This document shows, piece after piece, positions 1 to 5,572 of a stretch of DNA of 5,572 bases. The DNA is from Bacteroidota bacterium (GTDB lineage: Bacteria; Bacteroidota; Rhodothermia; Rhodothermales; UBA10348): NCBI GenBank assembly GCA_027620595.1, contig JAQCDI010000187.1:1-5572 (forward strand). Direction: 5' to 3'. Under the pieces are notes generated by a model, which saw only the letters and a program-made list of their open reading frames with translations, did no database searches and was not told the DNA's origin. The stretch's first letter is position 1. Each line of letters opens with the position of its first letter. Both the position numbers and the translations under genes were made by a program.

Positions 1-18
1 GGGCGCCGGATGGCGCCC
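1..18. other. GC-rich stem-loop at the left edge, possible end of an upstream transcript
   Basis: GGGCGCC (1-7) and GGCGCCC (12-18) are perfect inverted repeats around the 4-nt loop GGAT, giving a 7-bp stem. No T-run follows directly; the nearest TTTT is at 32-35. It is therefore not a textbook intrinsic terminator, though it could terminate or protect the 3' end of a gene lying left of the window. An ATG at 10-12 falls in this loop, which argues against it being the asnS start. Confidence 0.35.
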
Positions 19-123
19 CGACCCGCACGCGTTTTGCCCCCCGTCCGTATTTTCCGGCCCTGCCCGAAGGAGCGGTTCGCCCGTTATCCTGCATACATCC
101 AGTTGCATCCATCAAGGCCCTAC

Positions 124-1629
124 ATGAAGCCCGACCATATTGCCATCGAAACCCTGTCCAAGCACCTCGGAGAAGAGGTGACGCTGCGCGGCTGGCTGTA
201 CAACAAGCGCAGCTCCAAGGGACTGCACTTCGTCGTGTTGCGCGATGGAACGGGCCTCTGCCAGTGCGTCGTCAATGAAGAGCAGGTAGATGCGGCCTCC
301 TGGGAAGCAGCTTCTGAGGCCACGCAGGAAAGTTCGCTGGAGCTGAAAGGCACCATCCGGGCCGATGAGCGACAGGTTGGCGGTATCGAAATGCAGGTCA
401 CGGCTGCGAAGATGTACCAGAAGGCCGAAGAGTACCCCATCACGCCGAAAGAGCACGGGGTGGACTTCCTGATGAACAACCGCCACCTGTGGCTGCGCAG
501 TCGTCGGCAGTGGGCCATCCTGCGCATCCGGAACAGTGTGGTGATGTCCATCCACAACTTTTTCCAGGAGCGCGGATTCCTGCAGATGGATGCGCCCATC
601 CTGACAGGAACGGCCGTTGAAGGCACGTCTACGCTCTTCGAAATGGAGTATTTCGGGCGACCCGCGTACCTGACCCAGAGTGGTCAGCTGCACGGAGAGG
701 CCATGGCCATGGCGTTCGGCAAGATCTACACCTTCGGCCCGACGTTCCGTGCGGAAAAATCCAAGACCCGCCGACACCTGACCGAATTCTGGATGATCGA
801 GCCCGAGATGGCTTTTTACGATCTCGAGGCCACGATGGAGCTGGCCGAAGAGATGCTCTCGCGTATCGTAAGTGACGCCCTTCGGGACTGCCAGACGGAA
901 CTCGAAGTGCTGGAGCGGGACCAGGAGCCGCTGCGTCGAAGCATCGGTACGTACCCGCGCGTAACCTACTCCGAGGCGGTGGATATCCTGCACTCGAGGA
1001 AGACGGCCGACATGGTCCGTGACAAGATTGCCTCTACTGAAGAGGAGAAAGCGGCCCTCGAAGCCGAACGGGAGGCCGGAAAGGCCGCCTACGGCCAGGC
1101 CAAGAAATGGGAAAAGCGCAAGATTGATGCACGCGAGATCGAGATCGCGGTTCGCCTGAATGATATCGAGGAAGAGCTGCGCAACCTGCCGAAGTGGCTG
1201 GAGTCGGCCCAGAACTTTGAGTGGGGCACGGACTTCGGTGGTTCGGACGAGACGCTGATCACGTGGCACTTCGATCGGCCCATCATCGTGCACCGTTTCC
1301 CGCACGAGTTCAAGGCCTTCTACATGAAGCGCGATCCAGAAGACGATCGGTTGGCGTTGGGAATGGACGTTCTGGCCCCGGAAGGCTACGGCGAAATCGT
1401 CGGGGGTGGGGAGCGCGCCACGGATCTGGAATTCCTGCAGGCGCAGGTCCGCAAGCATGGTTTGCCCGAGGAAGCCTTCACCTGGTACTTCGACCTGCGC
1501 CGCTACGGCTCGGTGCCGCACGCCGGGTACGGCCTGGGCCTGGAGCGTACGGTGACCTGGATCTGTGGCATCCATCACCTGCGCGAGACCATTCCGTTTG
1601 CCCGGACCCTGGACCGGCTCTATCCCTGA
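124..1629 (+). CDS. asnS: Asparaginyl-tRNA synthetase (asparagine--tRNA ligase), class IIb, with a charged insertion
   Basis: This cytoplasmic enzyme charges tRNA-Asn with asparagine using ATP. The 501-residue protein has an N-terminal OB-fold anticodon-binding domain (about 12-100, with GWLYNKRSS near 23-31). A class II catalytic core follows: motif 1 around GFLQMDAPIL (151-160), the AsnRS signature EGTSTLFEMEYFG (166-178), motif 2 FRAEKSKTRRHLTEFW (208-223) and motif 3 GYGLGLERT (468-476). It ends in the family-typical RLYP. The PITPKEHG and NNRHLWLRSRRQ segments are AsnRS-like rather than AspRS-like. I chose the ATG at 124 because the protein then begins where the family usually does, and AAGG lies 6 nt upstream. 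The in-frame ATG at 10 adds 38 Pro/Arg-rich residues and sits in a hairpin loop. Bacterial AsnRS is usually about 430-470 residues; the excess here is a Glu/Lys/Ala-rich segment at roughly 290-364. No frameshift or missing catalytic motif is apparent. Identity is very secure. Confidence 0.96.
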   Translation: MKPDHIAIETLSKHLGEEVTLRGWLYNKRSSKGLHFVVLRDGTGLCQCVVNEEQVDAASWEAASEATQESSLELKGTIRADERQVGGIEMQVTAAKMYQKAEEYPITPKEHGVDFLMNNRHLWLRSRRQWAILRIRNSVVMSIHNFFQERGFLQMDAPILTGTAVEGTSTLFEMEYFGRPAYLTQSGQLHGEAMAMAFGKIYTFGPTFRAEKSKTRRHLTEFWMIEPEMAFYDLEATMELAEEMLSRIVSDALRDCQTELEVLERDQEPLRRSIGTYPRVTYSEAVDILHSRKTADMVRDKIASTEEEKAALEAEREAGKAAYGQAKKWEKRKIDAREIEIAVRLNDIEEELRNLPKWLESAQNFEWGTDFGGSDETLITWHFDRPIIVHRFPHEFKAFYMKRDPEDDRLALGMDVLAPEGYGEIVGGGERATDLEFLQAQVRKHGLPEEAFTWYFDLRRYGSVPHAGYGLGLERTVTWICGIHHLRETIPFARTLDRLYP

Positions 1630-1765
1630 TCCTGCGCGTGGGCGGAGAAAAAGGATCGCACCGGGCAGTATCGAGGTGTCCGGCACGGGGCTTGCAGTAA
1701 AAGGGTCAGCAAGGCGCGAAATGCCTTCCCTTCATCGTTATTCATCTGAATCAACGCGTACGTCC

Positions 1766-2515
1766 ATGATGCCTGCCCTGAATCCGCTCCGCTTCTGTGT
1801 TCTCCTGGCTACAGTCCTGACCGTATCGTGGTCCGTCCTGGCACCCATGGCCGCGGCCCAGGATCGCCCGTACACCATTTCCGTCTCCGGACAGGCCGAG
1901 ATCCGCACAGCTCCCGACATGGCCACCGTCTGGTTCGGCGTCGTGACGCGGGATAAGCATCCGGATGAAGCCCGCCGGCTCAATGCCGATGCAGCGGCGG
2001 CGGCCATGAACGCTGTTCGCGCCCTGGGCATCCCGGAGCGCGACATCCGCCTGGAAACGATCCAGTTGCAGCCGCTTCGGGAATATGATCCGGATCGCCG
2101 TGTCTATCGTGAGGAGGGTTTCGAGGCCACGCGCAATGTCGAGGTCACGGTTCGCAACCTGGATCTGTTGCCGGACCTGATGGCTGCCATCGTGAACGAG
2201 GGCGCCAACCGCATCAACAGCATCCAGTACGGGCTGGAGAACAAGGACGCCGCTGAGCTGGATGCCCTGAAGCAGGCAGCCCGCGTGGCACGCGTCAAAG
2301 CCGGGGCCATTGCCGCCGAACTGGGCTTGTCTCTGGGAAGCGCCATCCAGATCAACGAGCAGGGCGTATTCGTTCCGCAGCCGAGGATGCAGATGGAAAT
2401 GGCATCCGTGGGCGCCATGGCCAAGGATGCGGGCAATCCGGATGCGTTTGCCGCCGGGGAGTTGACCGTCAGCGCGAGTCTGACGGTCGCGTTCTCCCTG
2501 ACGGACCAGAAGTAG
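1766..2515 (+). CDS. Exported SIMPL-domain (DUF541) family protein
   Basis: The 249-residue protein begins with a signal peptide: a short n-region with one Arg (MMPALNPLR), a hydrophobic stretch at about 10-28, and an AAA|QD cleavage site near residue 31. It is probably periplasmic or otherwise exported. The mature part opens with YTISVSGQAEIRTAPDMA and has the family's early SGxAEIxxxPDxA pattern. It contains a helical Ala-rich segment with IPERDI, then a beta segment ATRNVEVTVRNL, and closes with a C-terminal strand pair GELTVSASLTVAFSL. This is the SIMPL/DUF541 fold (YggE/BP26 type). Members have been linked to oxidative stress and outer-membrane contexts, but no enzymatic activity is established. 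ATGs at 1766 and 1769 both give a normal signal peptide. An upstream in-frame ATG at 1721, with AAGG 6 nt before it, would add 15 polar residues ahead of the signal and cannot be excluded. The gene follows asnS by 136 bp on the same strand and converges with the next gene. Confidence 0.88.
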   Translation: MMPALNPLRFCVLLATVLTVSWSVLAPMAAAQDRPYTISVSGQAEIRTAPDMATVWFGVVTRDKHPDEARRLNADAAAAAMNAVRALGIPERDIRLETIQLQPLREYDPDRRVYREEGFEATRNVEVTVRNLDLLPDLMAAIVNEGANRINSIQYGLENKDAAELDALKQAARVARVKAGAIAAELGLSLGSAIQINEQGVFVPQPRMQMEMASVGAMAKDAGNPDAFAAGELTVSASLTVAFSLTDQK

Positions 2516-2563
2516 GCGTCGGGCCTTTCAGCAACGCGCCGGGTCGATTCCTCAGGGAGCGGA

Positions 2564-2815
2564 CTACTTCTTGAACCACTTGTTGTAGATCCACAGGATC
2601 AGAAGGGCGCCCAGCGTGGCGCTCACGATGGATCCCAGCAGGCCGTCCAGCAGCCGGCTCATGCCCAGCAAGCCGCCGAGCCAGTCACCGACAAAAGCGC
2701 CGAAGATGCCCAGCAGCGTGGTCATGACAAAGCCGCCGCCTTCCTTGCCGGGCATGATGTATTTGGCCAGTGCTCCGGCAACGAAGCCGACGATGATGAT
2801 CCACAGAATTCCCAT
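2564..2815 (-). CDS. GlsB/YeaQ/YmgE-family small membrane protein (transglycosylase-associated family)
   Basis: This 83-residue, very hydrophobic, glycine-rich protein has three predicted membrane helices at about 2-20, 29-50 and 57-78, and a basic C-terminal tail (KWFKK). The pattern GFVAGALAKYIMPG, then a Gly-rich turn, then TTLLGIFGAFVGDWLGG is characteristic of the Transgly_assoc family, whose members are often called stress-response membrane proteins. The mechanism is not known, and the transglycosylase name reflects genomic association rather than shown activity. The start at 2815 is preferred because GGAGGA lies 5 nt upstream on this strand, the clearest Shine-Dalgarno in the window. 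An in-frame ATG at 2857 would add 14 residues but would read through this ribosome-binding site. The gene is divergent from glmM, with a 113-bp shared spacer, and converges with the SIMPL gene 48 bp away. Confidence 0.9.
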   Translation of the reverse strand: MGILWIIIVGFVAGALAKYIMPGKEGGGFVMTTLLGIFGAFVGDWLGGLLGMSRLLDGLLGSIVSATLGALLILWIYNKWFKK

Positions 2816-2817
2816 GA

Positions 2818-2828
2818 CGATCCTCCAG
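2818..2828 (-). promoter_or_regulatory. Strong ribosome binding site of the GlsB-like gene
   Basis: Read on the minus strand, CTGGAGGATCGTC directly precedes the ATG at 2815. The GGAGGA core ends 5 nt before the start codon and is a near-perfect anti-SD match. It decides the start in favour of 2815 over the in-frame ATG at 2857. The other starts in this window have at most a short AAGG or GAAGG. Confidence 0.75.
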
Positions 2829-2866
2829 GATGGTGAAAGGAGAGGGTACGGACGCATACAGCGGAA

Positions 2867-2915
2867 GGATACGGTGTTCGATGCTTAGTTTCCGGGATAC
2901 GGTTTCCCGAACACC
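2867..2915. promoter_or_regulatory. Repeat-rich candidate operator or leader element between the GlsB-like gene and glmM
   Basis: The nonamer GGATACGGT occurs twice, at 2867-2875 and 2895-2903, 28 bp apart start to start. Overlapping this is a perfect 8-bp inverted repeat, GGTGTTCG (2873-2880) and CGAACACC (2908-2915), separated by 27 nt. A smaller stem CGGGA/TCCCG (2893-2897 with 2905-2909) would compete with the outer one. The element sits in the 113-bp spacer between two divergent starts, 13 nt before the glmM ATG. It could be a protein-binding operator serving either gene, or a folded leader in the glmM mRNA. I could not recognise a sigma-70 or a Bacteroidota-type TAnnTTTG promoter here, so any role is inference. 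Confidence 0.35.
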
Positions 2916-2928
2916 TGACTGAAGGTTC

Positions 2929-4302
2929 ATGTCCAGAACGCTTGTTGTATCCATTTCCGGAATCCGGGGCATTTTCGGCGCCGGGCTGGATCCGGAAGTC
3001 ATTGTGCGATATGCGTCCTCCTACGGGGACTGGATCCGCGGCCAGGCCTCGAATCCGAGCGTGGTCGTGGGCCGCGATGCCCGAGTATCCGGGCCGGTAT
3101 GTGCCGACCTGGTTATGCGCACCCTGCAAAGCCAGGGCATTGAGGTGCTGGATGCGGGGTTGGCCACCACGCCGACGGTCGAAATGGCCGTACTGATGGA
3201 GGGTGCCACCGGCGGCATCGTGCTGTCCGCATCCCACAACCCCGCCGAATGGAATGCACTCAAGCTGCTCAACGGTCGTGGCGAATTCCTGTCACCGGCC
3301 GATGCCCAGCGCGTGATCGATGCGGCCGCTCAGCCCGATCGACAGTGGGCGGCCTGGGATGCGCTCGGCGGAATGCGCTCCGAGGACTACCTGGAGCGCC
3401 ATGTGGAAGCCGTCTGTGGACTGGACGGCATCGAGCCGGACCGGATTGCCGACCGGGACTTCCGGATCGTTGTGGATGCGGTCAACTCTGTGGGGGGCAT
3501 TGCCCTTCCGGCGCTGCTGCGCCGATTGGGAGTACGCGATGAACAGATCATTCGTCTGCACTGCGAACCAACCGGACGGTTTGCGCACCCGGCTGAGCCC
3601 CTGCCCGAGAACCTGACGGAGATCATTGCGCGGGTCGGGGCCGAGGGCGCCGACCTGGGTCTGGTGGTCGACCCGGATGCCGACCGTCTGGTGTTGATTG
3701 CTGACGGCGGCGTCTACGTGAGCGAGGAACTGACCCAGGTACTGGCCGCCGATTTCTGGTGGCAGTCGCATCAGGGACCCTTTGCCACCAACCTTTCCTC
3801 GTCCCGCGCCATCGAGGACGTGGCCCGTCGCCATGGACAGGAGGTCTACCGCTCGGCTGTGGGCGAGATCAATGTGGTGGAGCGCATGAAGGAAGTCGGA
3901 GCCGCCATCGGAGGCGAGGGCAATGGCGGGGTGATCCTGCCCGACCTGCACTACGGAAGGGATGCGTTGGTCGGCGCCGCGCTCGTCCTGCAGCGCCTGG
4001 CGGATACAGGTGCGTCGTTGAGCGAGTGGGTGGCGGATATGCCCACCTACCACATGGCCAAGACCAAGACGGATATTGGATCCCTTGACCCCGACCGGTT
4101 GCTGGCCCGCATGGCCGAGCGTTACCGCGGGGATCGCATCAGCACGGTGGATGGCGTGAAAGTGGATCTGGACGAGGGCTGGGTCCATATGCGCAAATCC
4201 AATACGGAGCCCATCATCCGGGTGTATTCCGAGGCTGGATCGGCTGAGGCCGCGCACGCGTTGGCTGGCCGGTTCATGCAGGAGCTGCTGTCTGGCGCCT
4301 GA
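2929..4302 (+). CDS. glmM: Phosphoglucosamine mutase (alpha-D-phosphohexomutase superfamily)
   Basis: This enzyme probably converts glucosamine-6-phosphate to glucosamine-1-phosphate, the step before UDP-GlcNAc for peptidoglycan and outer-envelope sugars. The 457-residue protein carries all four superfamily signatures in order. These are SISGIRG at the N-terminus (8-14), the catalytic phosphoserine loop SASHNP with S102, the metal loop DPDADR with D248, D250 and D252, the sugar-specificity loop GEGNGG (329-334), and the phosphate-binding loop RKSNTEP (422-428). Length is normal for the family. GEGNGG and SNTEP differ from the E. coli-type GlmM forms (GExSG, SGTEP) and fit the Bacteroidota/archaeal-like branch. 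That branch also includes phosphomannomutases and phosphoglucomutases, so the substrate is less certain than the fold. The ATG at 2929 has GAAGG only 3 nt upstream, but the family N-terminus begins here. The gene converges on the cluster at 4369-5572, with a hairpin between. Confidence 0.88.
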   Translation: MSRTLVVSISGIRGIFGAGLDPEVIVRYASSYGDWIRGQASNPSVVVGRDARVSGPVCADLVMRTLQSQGIEVLDAGLATTPTVEMAVLMEGATGGIVLSASHNPAEWNALKLLNGRGEFLSPADAQRVIDAAAQPDRQWAAWDALGGMRSEDYLERHVEAVCGLDGIEPDRIADRDFRIVVDAVNSVGGIALPALLRRLGVRDEQIIRLHCEPTGRFAHPAEPLPENLTEIIARVGAEGADLGLVVDPDADRLVLIADGGVYVSEELTQVLAADFWWQSHQGPFATNLSSSRAIEDVARRHGQEVYRSAVGEINVVERMKEVGAAIGGEGNGGVILPDLHYGRDALVGAALVLQRLADTGASLSEWVADMPTYHMAKTKTDIGSLDPDRLLARMAERYRGDRISTVDGVKVDLDEGWVHMRKSNTEPIIRVYSEAGSAEAAHALAGRFMQELLSGA

Positions 4303-4318
4303 CCGGACAGGAGCCGGG

Positions 4319-4363
4319 CGGCGGATCGCGCCTGATCAGCCGATGTCAGAAGCGATCCGGCCG
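4319..4363. terminator. Long imperfect hairpin between convergent genes, candidate bidirectional terminator
   Basis: CGGATCGC (4322-4329) pairs perfectly with GCGATCCG (4352-4359). With one bulged G at 4360, the stem extends by CGG (4319-4321) and CCG (4361-4363). Inside, after a 2x2 mismatch, CTGA (4332-4335) pairs with TCAG (4346-4349) around a 10-nt loop. It begins 17 nt after the glmM stop and ends 5 bp before the 3' end of the opposing gene, where a shared terminator would be expected. There is no T-run on either strand, so it would be a non-canonical terminator or an mRNA 3'-end stabiliser. Confidence 0.5.
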
Positions 4364-4368
4364 ATCCA

Positions 4369-4611
4369 TCAGATGTCCCGGAACCGGGCGTCCTCCACAT
4401 CACTGGCCGGCGGCGTTTTTGGAGCGGGAGCGCCGGGTTTGCGCACCACGCGGATCGGCGGTTCGTCCTCCTGGGGCGGGTAGGCCTCATACGGACGGGT
4501 ACGGGGAGGATCGAGGGGCTGCTGCTGCCCTCGTGCAACGGCAATCAGGTTGCCGGCGGCCCGGAAAATCCACCAAACCAGGATGGACAGGAACAGGATC
4601 TTGATCAGCAT
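4369..4611 (-). CDS. Small single-pass membrane protein of unknown function (possibly DUF4834-like)
   Basis: The 80-residue protein starts with one hydrophobic helix (about 2-27, LIKILFLSILVWWIFRAAG). A Pro- and charge-rich tail follows (about 29-70, with PYEAYPPQEDEPP and APAPKTPP), then an acidic end, DVEDARFRDI. The likely topology is an N-terminal membrane anchor with a flexible soluble tail; the side of the membrane is undecided. Short proteins of this layout, ending in a conserved acidic/aromatic motif, occur in Bacteroidota (DUF4834). The resemblance is from memory of the layout and is tentative. The ATG at 4611 has no clear Shine-Dalgarno. The gene lies 24 bp downstream of the deoxynucleoside kinase on the same strand, so it is probably cotranscribed with folK and the kinase. 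That position, and the continuous frame with a sensible membrane segment, are the reasons to call it real. Function is unknown. Confidence 0.72.
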   Translation of the reverse strand: MLIKILFLSILVWWIFRAAGNLIAVARGQQQPLDPPRTRPYEAYPPQEDEPPIRVVRKPGAPAPKTPPASDVEDARFRDI

Positions 4612-4635
4612 GCCGGAACAGCGAAGGAGACAGGG

Positions 4636-5361
4636 TCAGAGCAGGGGAGTGGTGGACCGGGACGGATTGAAGTACGTCGTTCCGGGGTGCCTCAGCGAGG
4701 CGATCTGACGGATGAGTTCGTTGAGATCGGCCGGATGTTTCACGAAATCCAGGTTCGTAGCGTTGACGATCAGCAGCGGACTTTGATTGTAGTGGAAGAA
4801 GTACTGGTTGTAGGCCTGGTTCAGGCTGTCGATGTACGCTCGTTCCATGTTCTTCTCGTAATCCCGCCCGCGCTGTGAGATGTTGGCCATCAGCCGGTCG
4901 GTGGATGCCTGCAGATACACGATCAGGTCCGGCACGGGTGTCGTGGGCTGCATGATCCCGAACATGGTTTCATAGAGCCTGAGTTCGTCCCCGTCCAGGT
5001 TGATCCGGGCAAAGATGCGGTCCTTGTCGAAGGTGTAGTCGGCCACCACGTAGTCGTGGAAGAGATCCCGTCCTCCGAGGGTCTGCTGCTGCCGGAATCG
5101 GCTGGCCAGGAAGCTGAGCTGGGTCTGGAAGGCCCACCGGGCGCGGTCGGAGTAGAAGCGTTCGAGGAAAGGGTTCTCATCGAACTGCTCCAGGACCAGC
5201 CGGGCATTGGTGCGATCGGCCAGGATATTGGCCAGCGTGGTCTTGCCTGCGCCGATGACGCCCTCGATGACCACATACTGCAGGTGCTCGGGCCAGATGA
5301 TGGTCTCGTCAGAAACCGGCTCTGGCGCGTTCTCGGGTGCCGTGTCTTCGAAAAGACTCAT
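4636..5361 (-). CDS. Deoxynucleoside kinase (deoxyadenosine/deoxyguanosine kinase type)
   Basis: This enzyme phosphorylates deoxynucleosides to their 5'-monophosphates with ATP, feeding the dNTP salvage pathway in the cytoplasm. The 241-residue protein has a P-loop GVIGAGKTT (34-42), the family segment DENPFLERFY (61-70), QLSFLASRF (81-89), YTFDKDRIFA (109-118) and a LID region SQRGRDYE (162-169), whose arginines would contact the phosphates. These features match the bacterial dAK/dGK group rather than thymidine kinase. The preferred base cannot be read from the sequence. A roughly 25-residue acidic tail (MSLFEDTAPENAPEPVSDE) precedes the core, making the protein somewhat longer than the usual 205-225 residues. 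No later Met could serve as a start before the P-loop. The ATG overlaps the folK stop as ATGA, with no Shine-Dalgarno, which suggests translational coupling to folK. Confidence 0.92.
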   Translation of the reverse strand: MSLFEDTAPENAPEPVSDETIIWPEHLQYVVIEGVIGAGKTTLANILADRTNARLVLEQFDENPFLERFYSDRARWAFQTQLSFLASRFRQQQTLGGRDLFHDYVVADYTFDKDRIFARINLDGDELRLYETMFGIMQPTTPVPDLIVYLQASTDRLMANISQRGRDYEKNMERAYIDSLNQAYNQYFFHYNQSPLLIVNATNLDFVKHPADLNELIRQIASLRHPGTTYFNPSRSTTPLL

Positions 5362-5572
5362 ACGCGGCGTGCAGGCTGCAGGGTGAGTGGTGTACGCCGA
5401 ACCTCGCTATGGTCCGGACAAGCTTCGAGAAGATAGCCCACCGTTTGGTGAAACGGAGCCGGCAGGATGAAGTCGGGGGCGATTTCAGCAAAGGGTTCAA
5501 GAACGAACCGCCTCAGATGCAATCGGGGATGGGGAAGCTGCAGATCCGTTGTCTGGACGTTGTGTCCTCCGG
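5358..5572 (-). CDS. folK: 2-amino-4-hydroxy-6-hydroxymethyldihydropteridine diphosphokinase (HPPK), C-terminal part
   Basis: Only the last 70 residues are present; the gene continues beyond the right edge. The enzyme transfers pyrophosphate from ATP to 6-hydroxymethyl-7,8-dihydropterin in folate synthesis. The frame read from 5570 down to the TGA at 5360-5358 gives LQLPHPRLHLRRFVLEPFAE and then IAPDFILP. This is the conserved HPPK C-terminal block (LPHPRxxxRxFVLxPLxEIAPDxxHP). The last roughly 20 residues (about DHSEVRRTPLTLQPARRV) are a variable tail. The frame is open to the window edge and has no stop until the ATGA overlap with the kinase start. The catalytic N-terminal motifs are outside the window. 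Folate synthesis and deoxynucleoside kinase genes are commonly adjacent in Bacteroidota, which fits this arrangement. The symbol rests on this motif block and on the neighbourhood. Confidence 0.88.
   Translation of the reverse strand, partial: GGHNVQTTDLQLPHPRLHLRRFVLEPFAEIAPDFILPAPFHQTVGYLLEACPDHSEVRRTPLTLQPARRV

Noticed and set aside
33..55. Bacteroidota-type promoter (TTTG then TAnnTTTG) upstream of asnS
   Set aside because: A TTTG at 33-36 and a TATTTTCC at 48-55 are present, but the spacer is about 11 bp instead of about 19-21 and the second element is a poor match.
10..123. N-terminal extension of AsnRS from the ATG at position 10
   Set aside because: The 38 extra residues are Pro/Arg-rich and do not match the family start. 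The ATG lies in a stem-loop, whereas the ATG at 124 has AAGG at a good distance.
112..1686. A 524-codon open frame on the minus strand, fully antisense to asnS
   Set aside because: The encoded sequence is low in recognisable domains and rich in His, Gln, Arg and Leu, as expected for the complement of a GC-biased gene. asnS on the other strand has every family motif.
1711..1727. Small stem AAGGC/GCCTT near the SIMPL gene start, as an asnS terminator
   Set aside because: Five pairs with a 7-nt loop and no T-run is too weak to call, and it may simply include the ribosome binding site of the alternative start at 1721.
2494..2559. Inverted repeat CTCCCTGA/TCAGGGAG across the convergent gap between the SIMPL and GlsB-like genes
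   Set aside because: The arms are only 8 bp with a 50-nt loop and one arm lies inside the SIMPL coding sequence. There is no T-run, so it is weak as a terminator.
2816..2857. Longer GlsB-like protein starting at 2857
   Set aside because: It would translate through the strong GGAGGA site that positions the start at 2815, and the added residues are outside the family pattern.
3292..4257. A 321-codon open frame antisense to glmM
   Set aside because: It mirrors a gene with intact catalytic motifs, has no ribosome binding site or recognisable domain, and is explained by GC-rich codon usage.
5309..5500. A 63-codon minus-strand ORF overlapping the folK and kinase junction
   Set aside because: It is in a different frame from the folK C-terminus, which has a clear conserved HPPK block. 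The ORF is a shadow.

Overview
The window is GC-rich chromosomal DNA densely packed with housekeeping genes. It most likely comes from the Bacteroidota/Rhodothermota side of the bacterial tree, perhaps Rhodothermales. The reasons are the style of the phosphoglucosamine mutase (an N-terminal SISGIRG motif, a GEGNGG sugar loop and an SNTEP phosphate loop), the folK-deoxynucleoside kinase pairing, the weak Shine-Dalgarno usage at several starts, and the high GC. This placement is inference from recognised motifs, not from a search. No mobile element, CRISPR array, rRNA or tRNA is visible.

Layout, left to right. Positions 1-123 are a noncoding leader that opens with a perfect 7-bp stem-loop at the edge. 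Positions 124-1629 (+) encode asparaginyl-tRNA synthetase with an unusual charged, coiled-coil-like insertion between class II motifs 2 and 3. Positions 1766-2515 (+) encode an exported SIMPL/DUF541-family protein. Convergent to it, 2564-2815 (-) encodes a small three-helix GlsB/YeaQ/YmgE-type membrane protein. A 113-bp divergent spacer holding a 9-bp direct repeat and an 8-bp inverted repeat separates this from phosphoglucosamine mutase (2929-4302, +). A long imperfect hairpin (4319-4363) lies between glmM and the next, convergent gene cluster.

The right part is a compact minus-strand cluster read from right to left: the C-terminus of folK (5358-5572, cut by the window edge), a deoxynucleoside kinase whose ATG overlaps the folK stop codon (4636-5361), and, 24 bp further on, a small single-span membrane protein of unknown function (4369-4611). 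The folK fragment has no start codon in the window, so an ATG-initiated ORF search would miss it.

The genes are separate core functions: translation (asnS), amino-sugar and cell-wall precursor supply (glmM), folate synthesis (folK), nucleotide salvage (deoxynucleoside kinase) and envelope or stress roles (SIMPL protein, GlsB-like protein, small membrane protein). I see no convincing new multi-gene system. The most interesting points are the AsnRS insertion, the repeat architecture in the glsB-like/glmM spacer, and the uncharacterised small membrane protein tied to the folK-kinase cluster.
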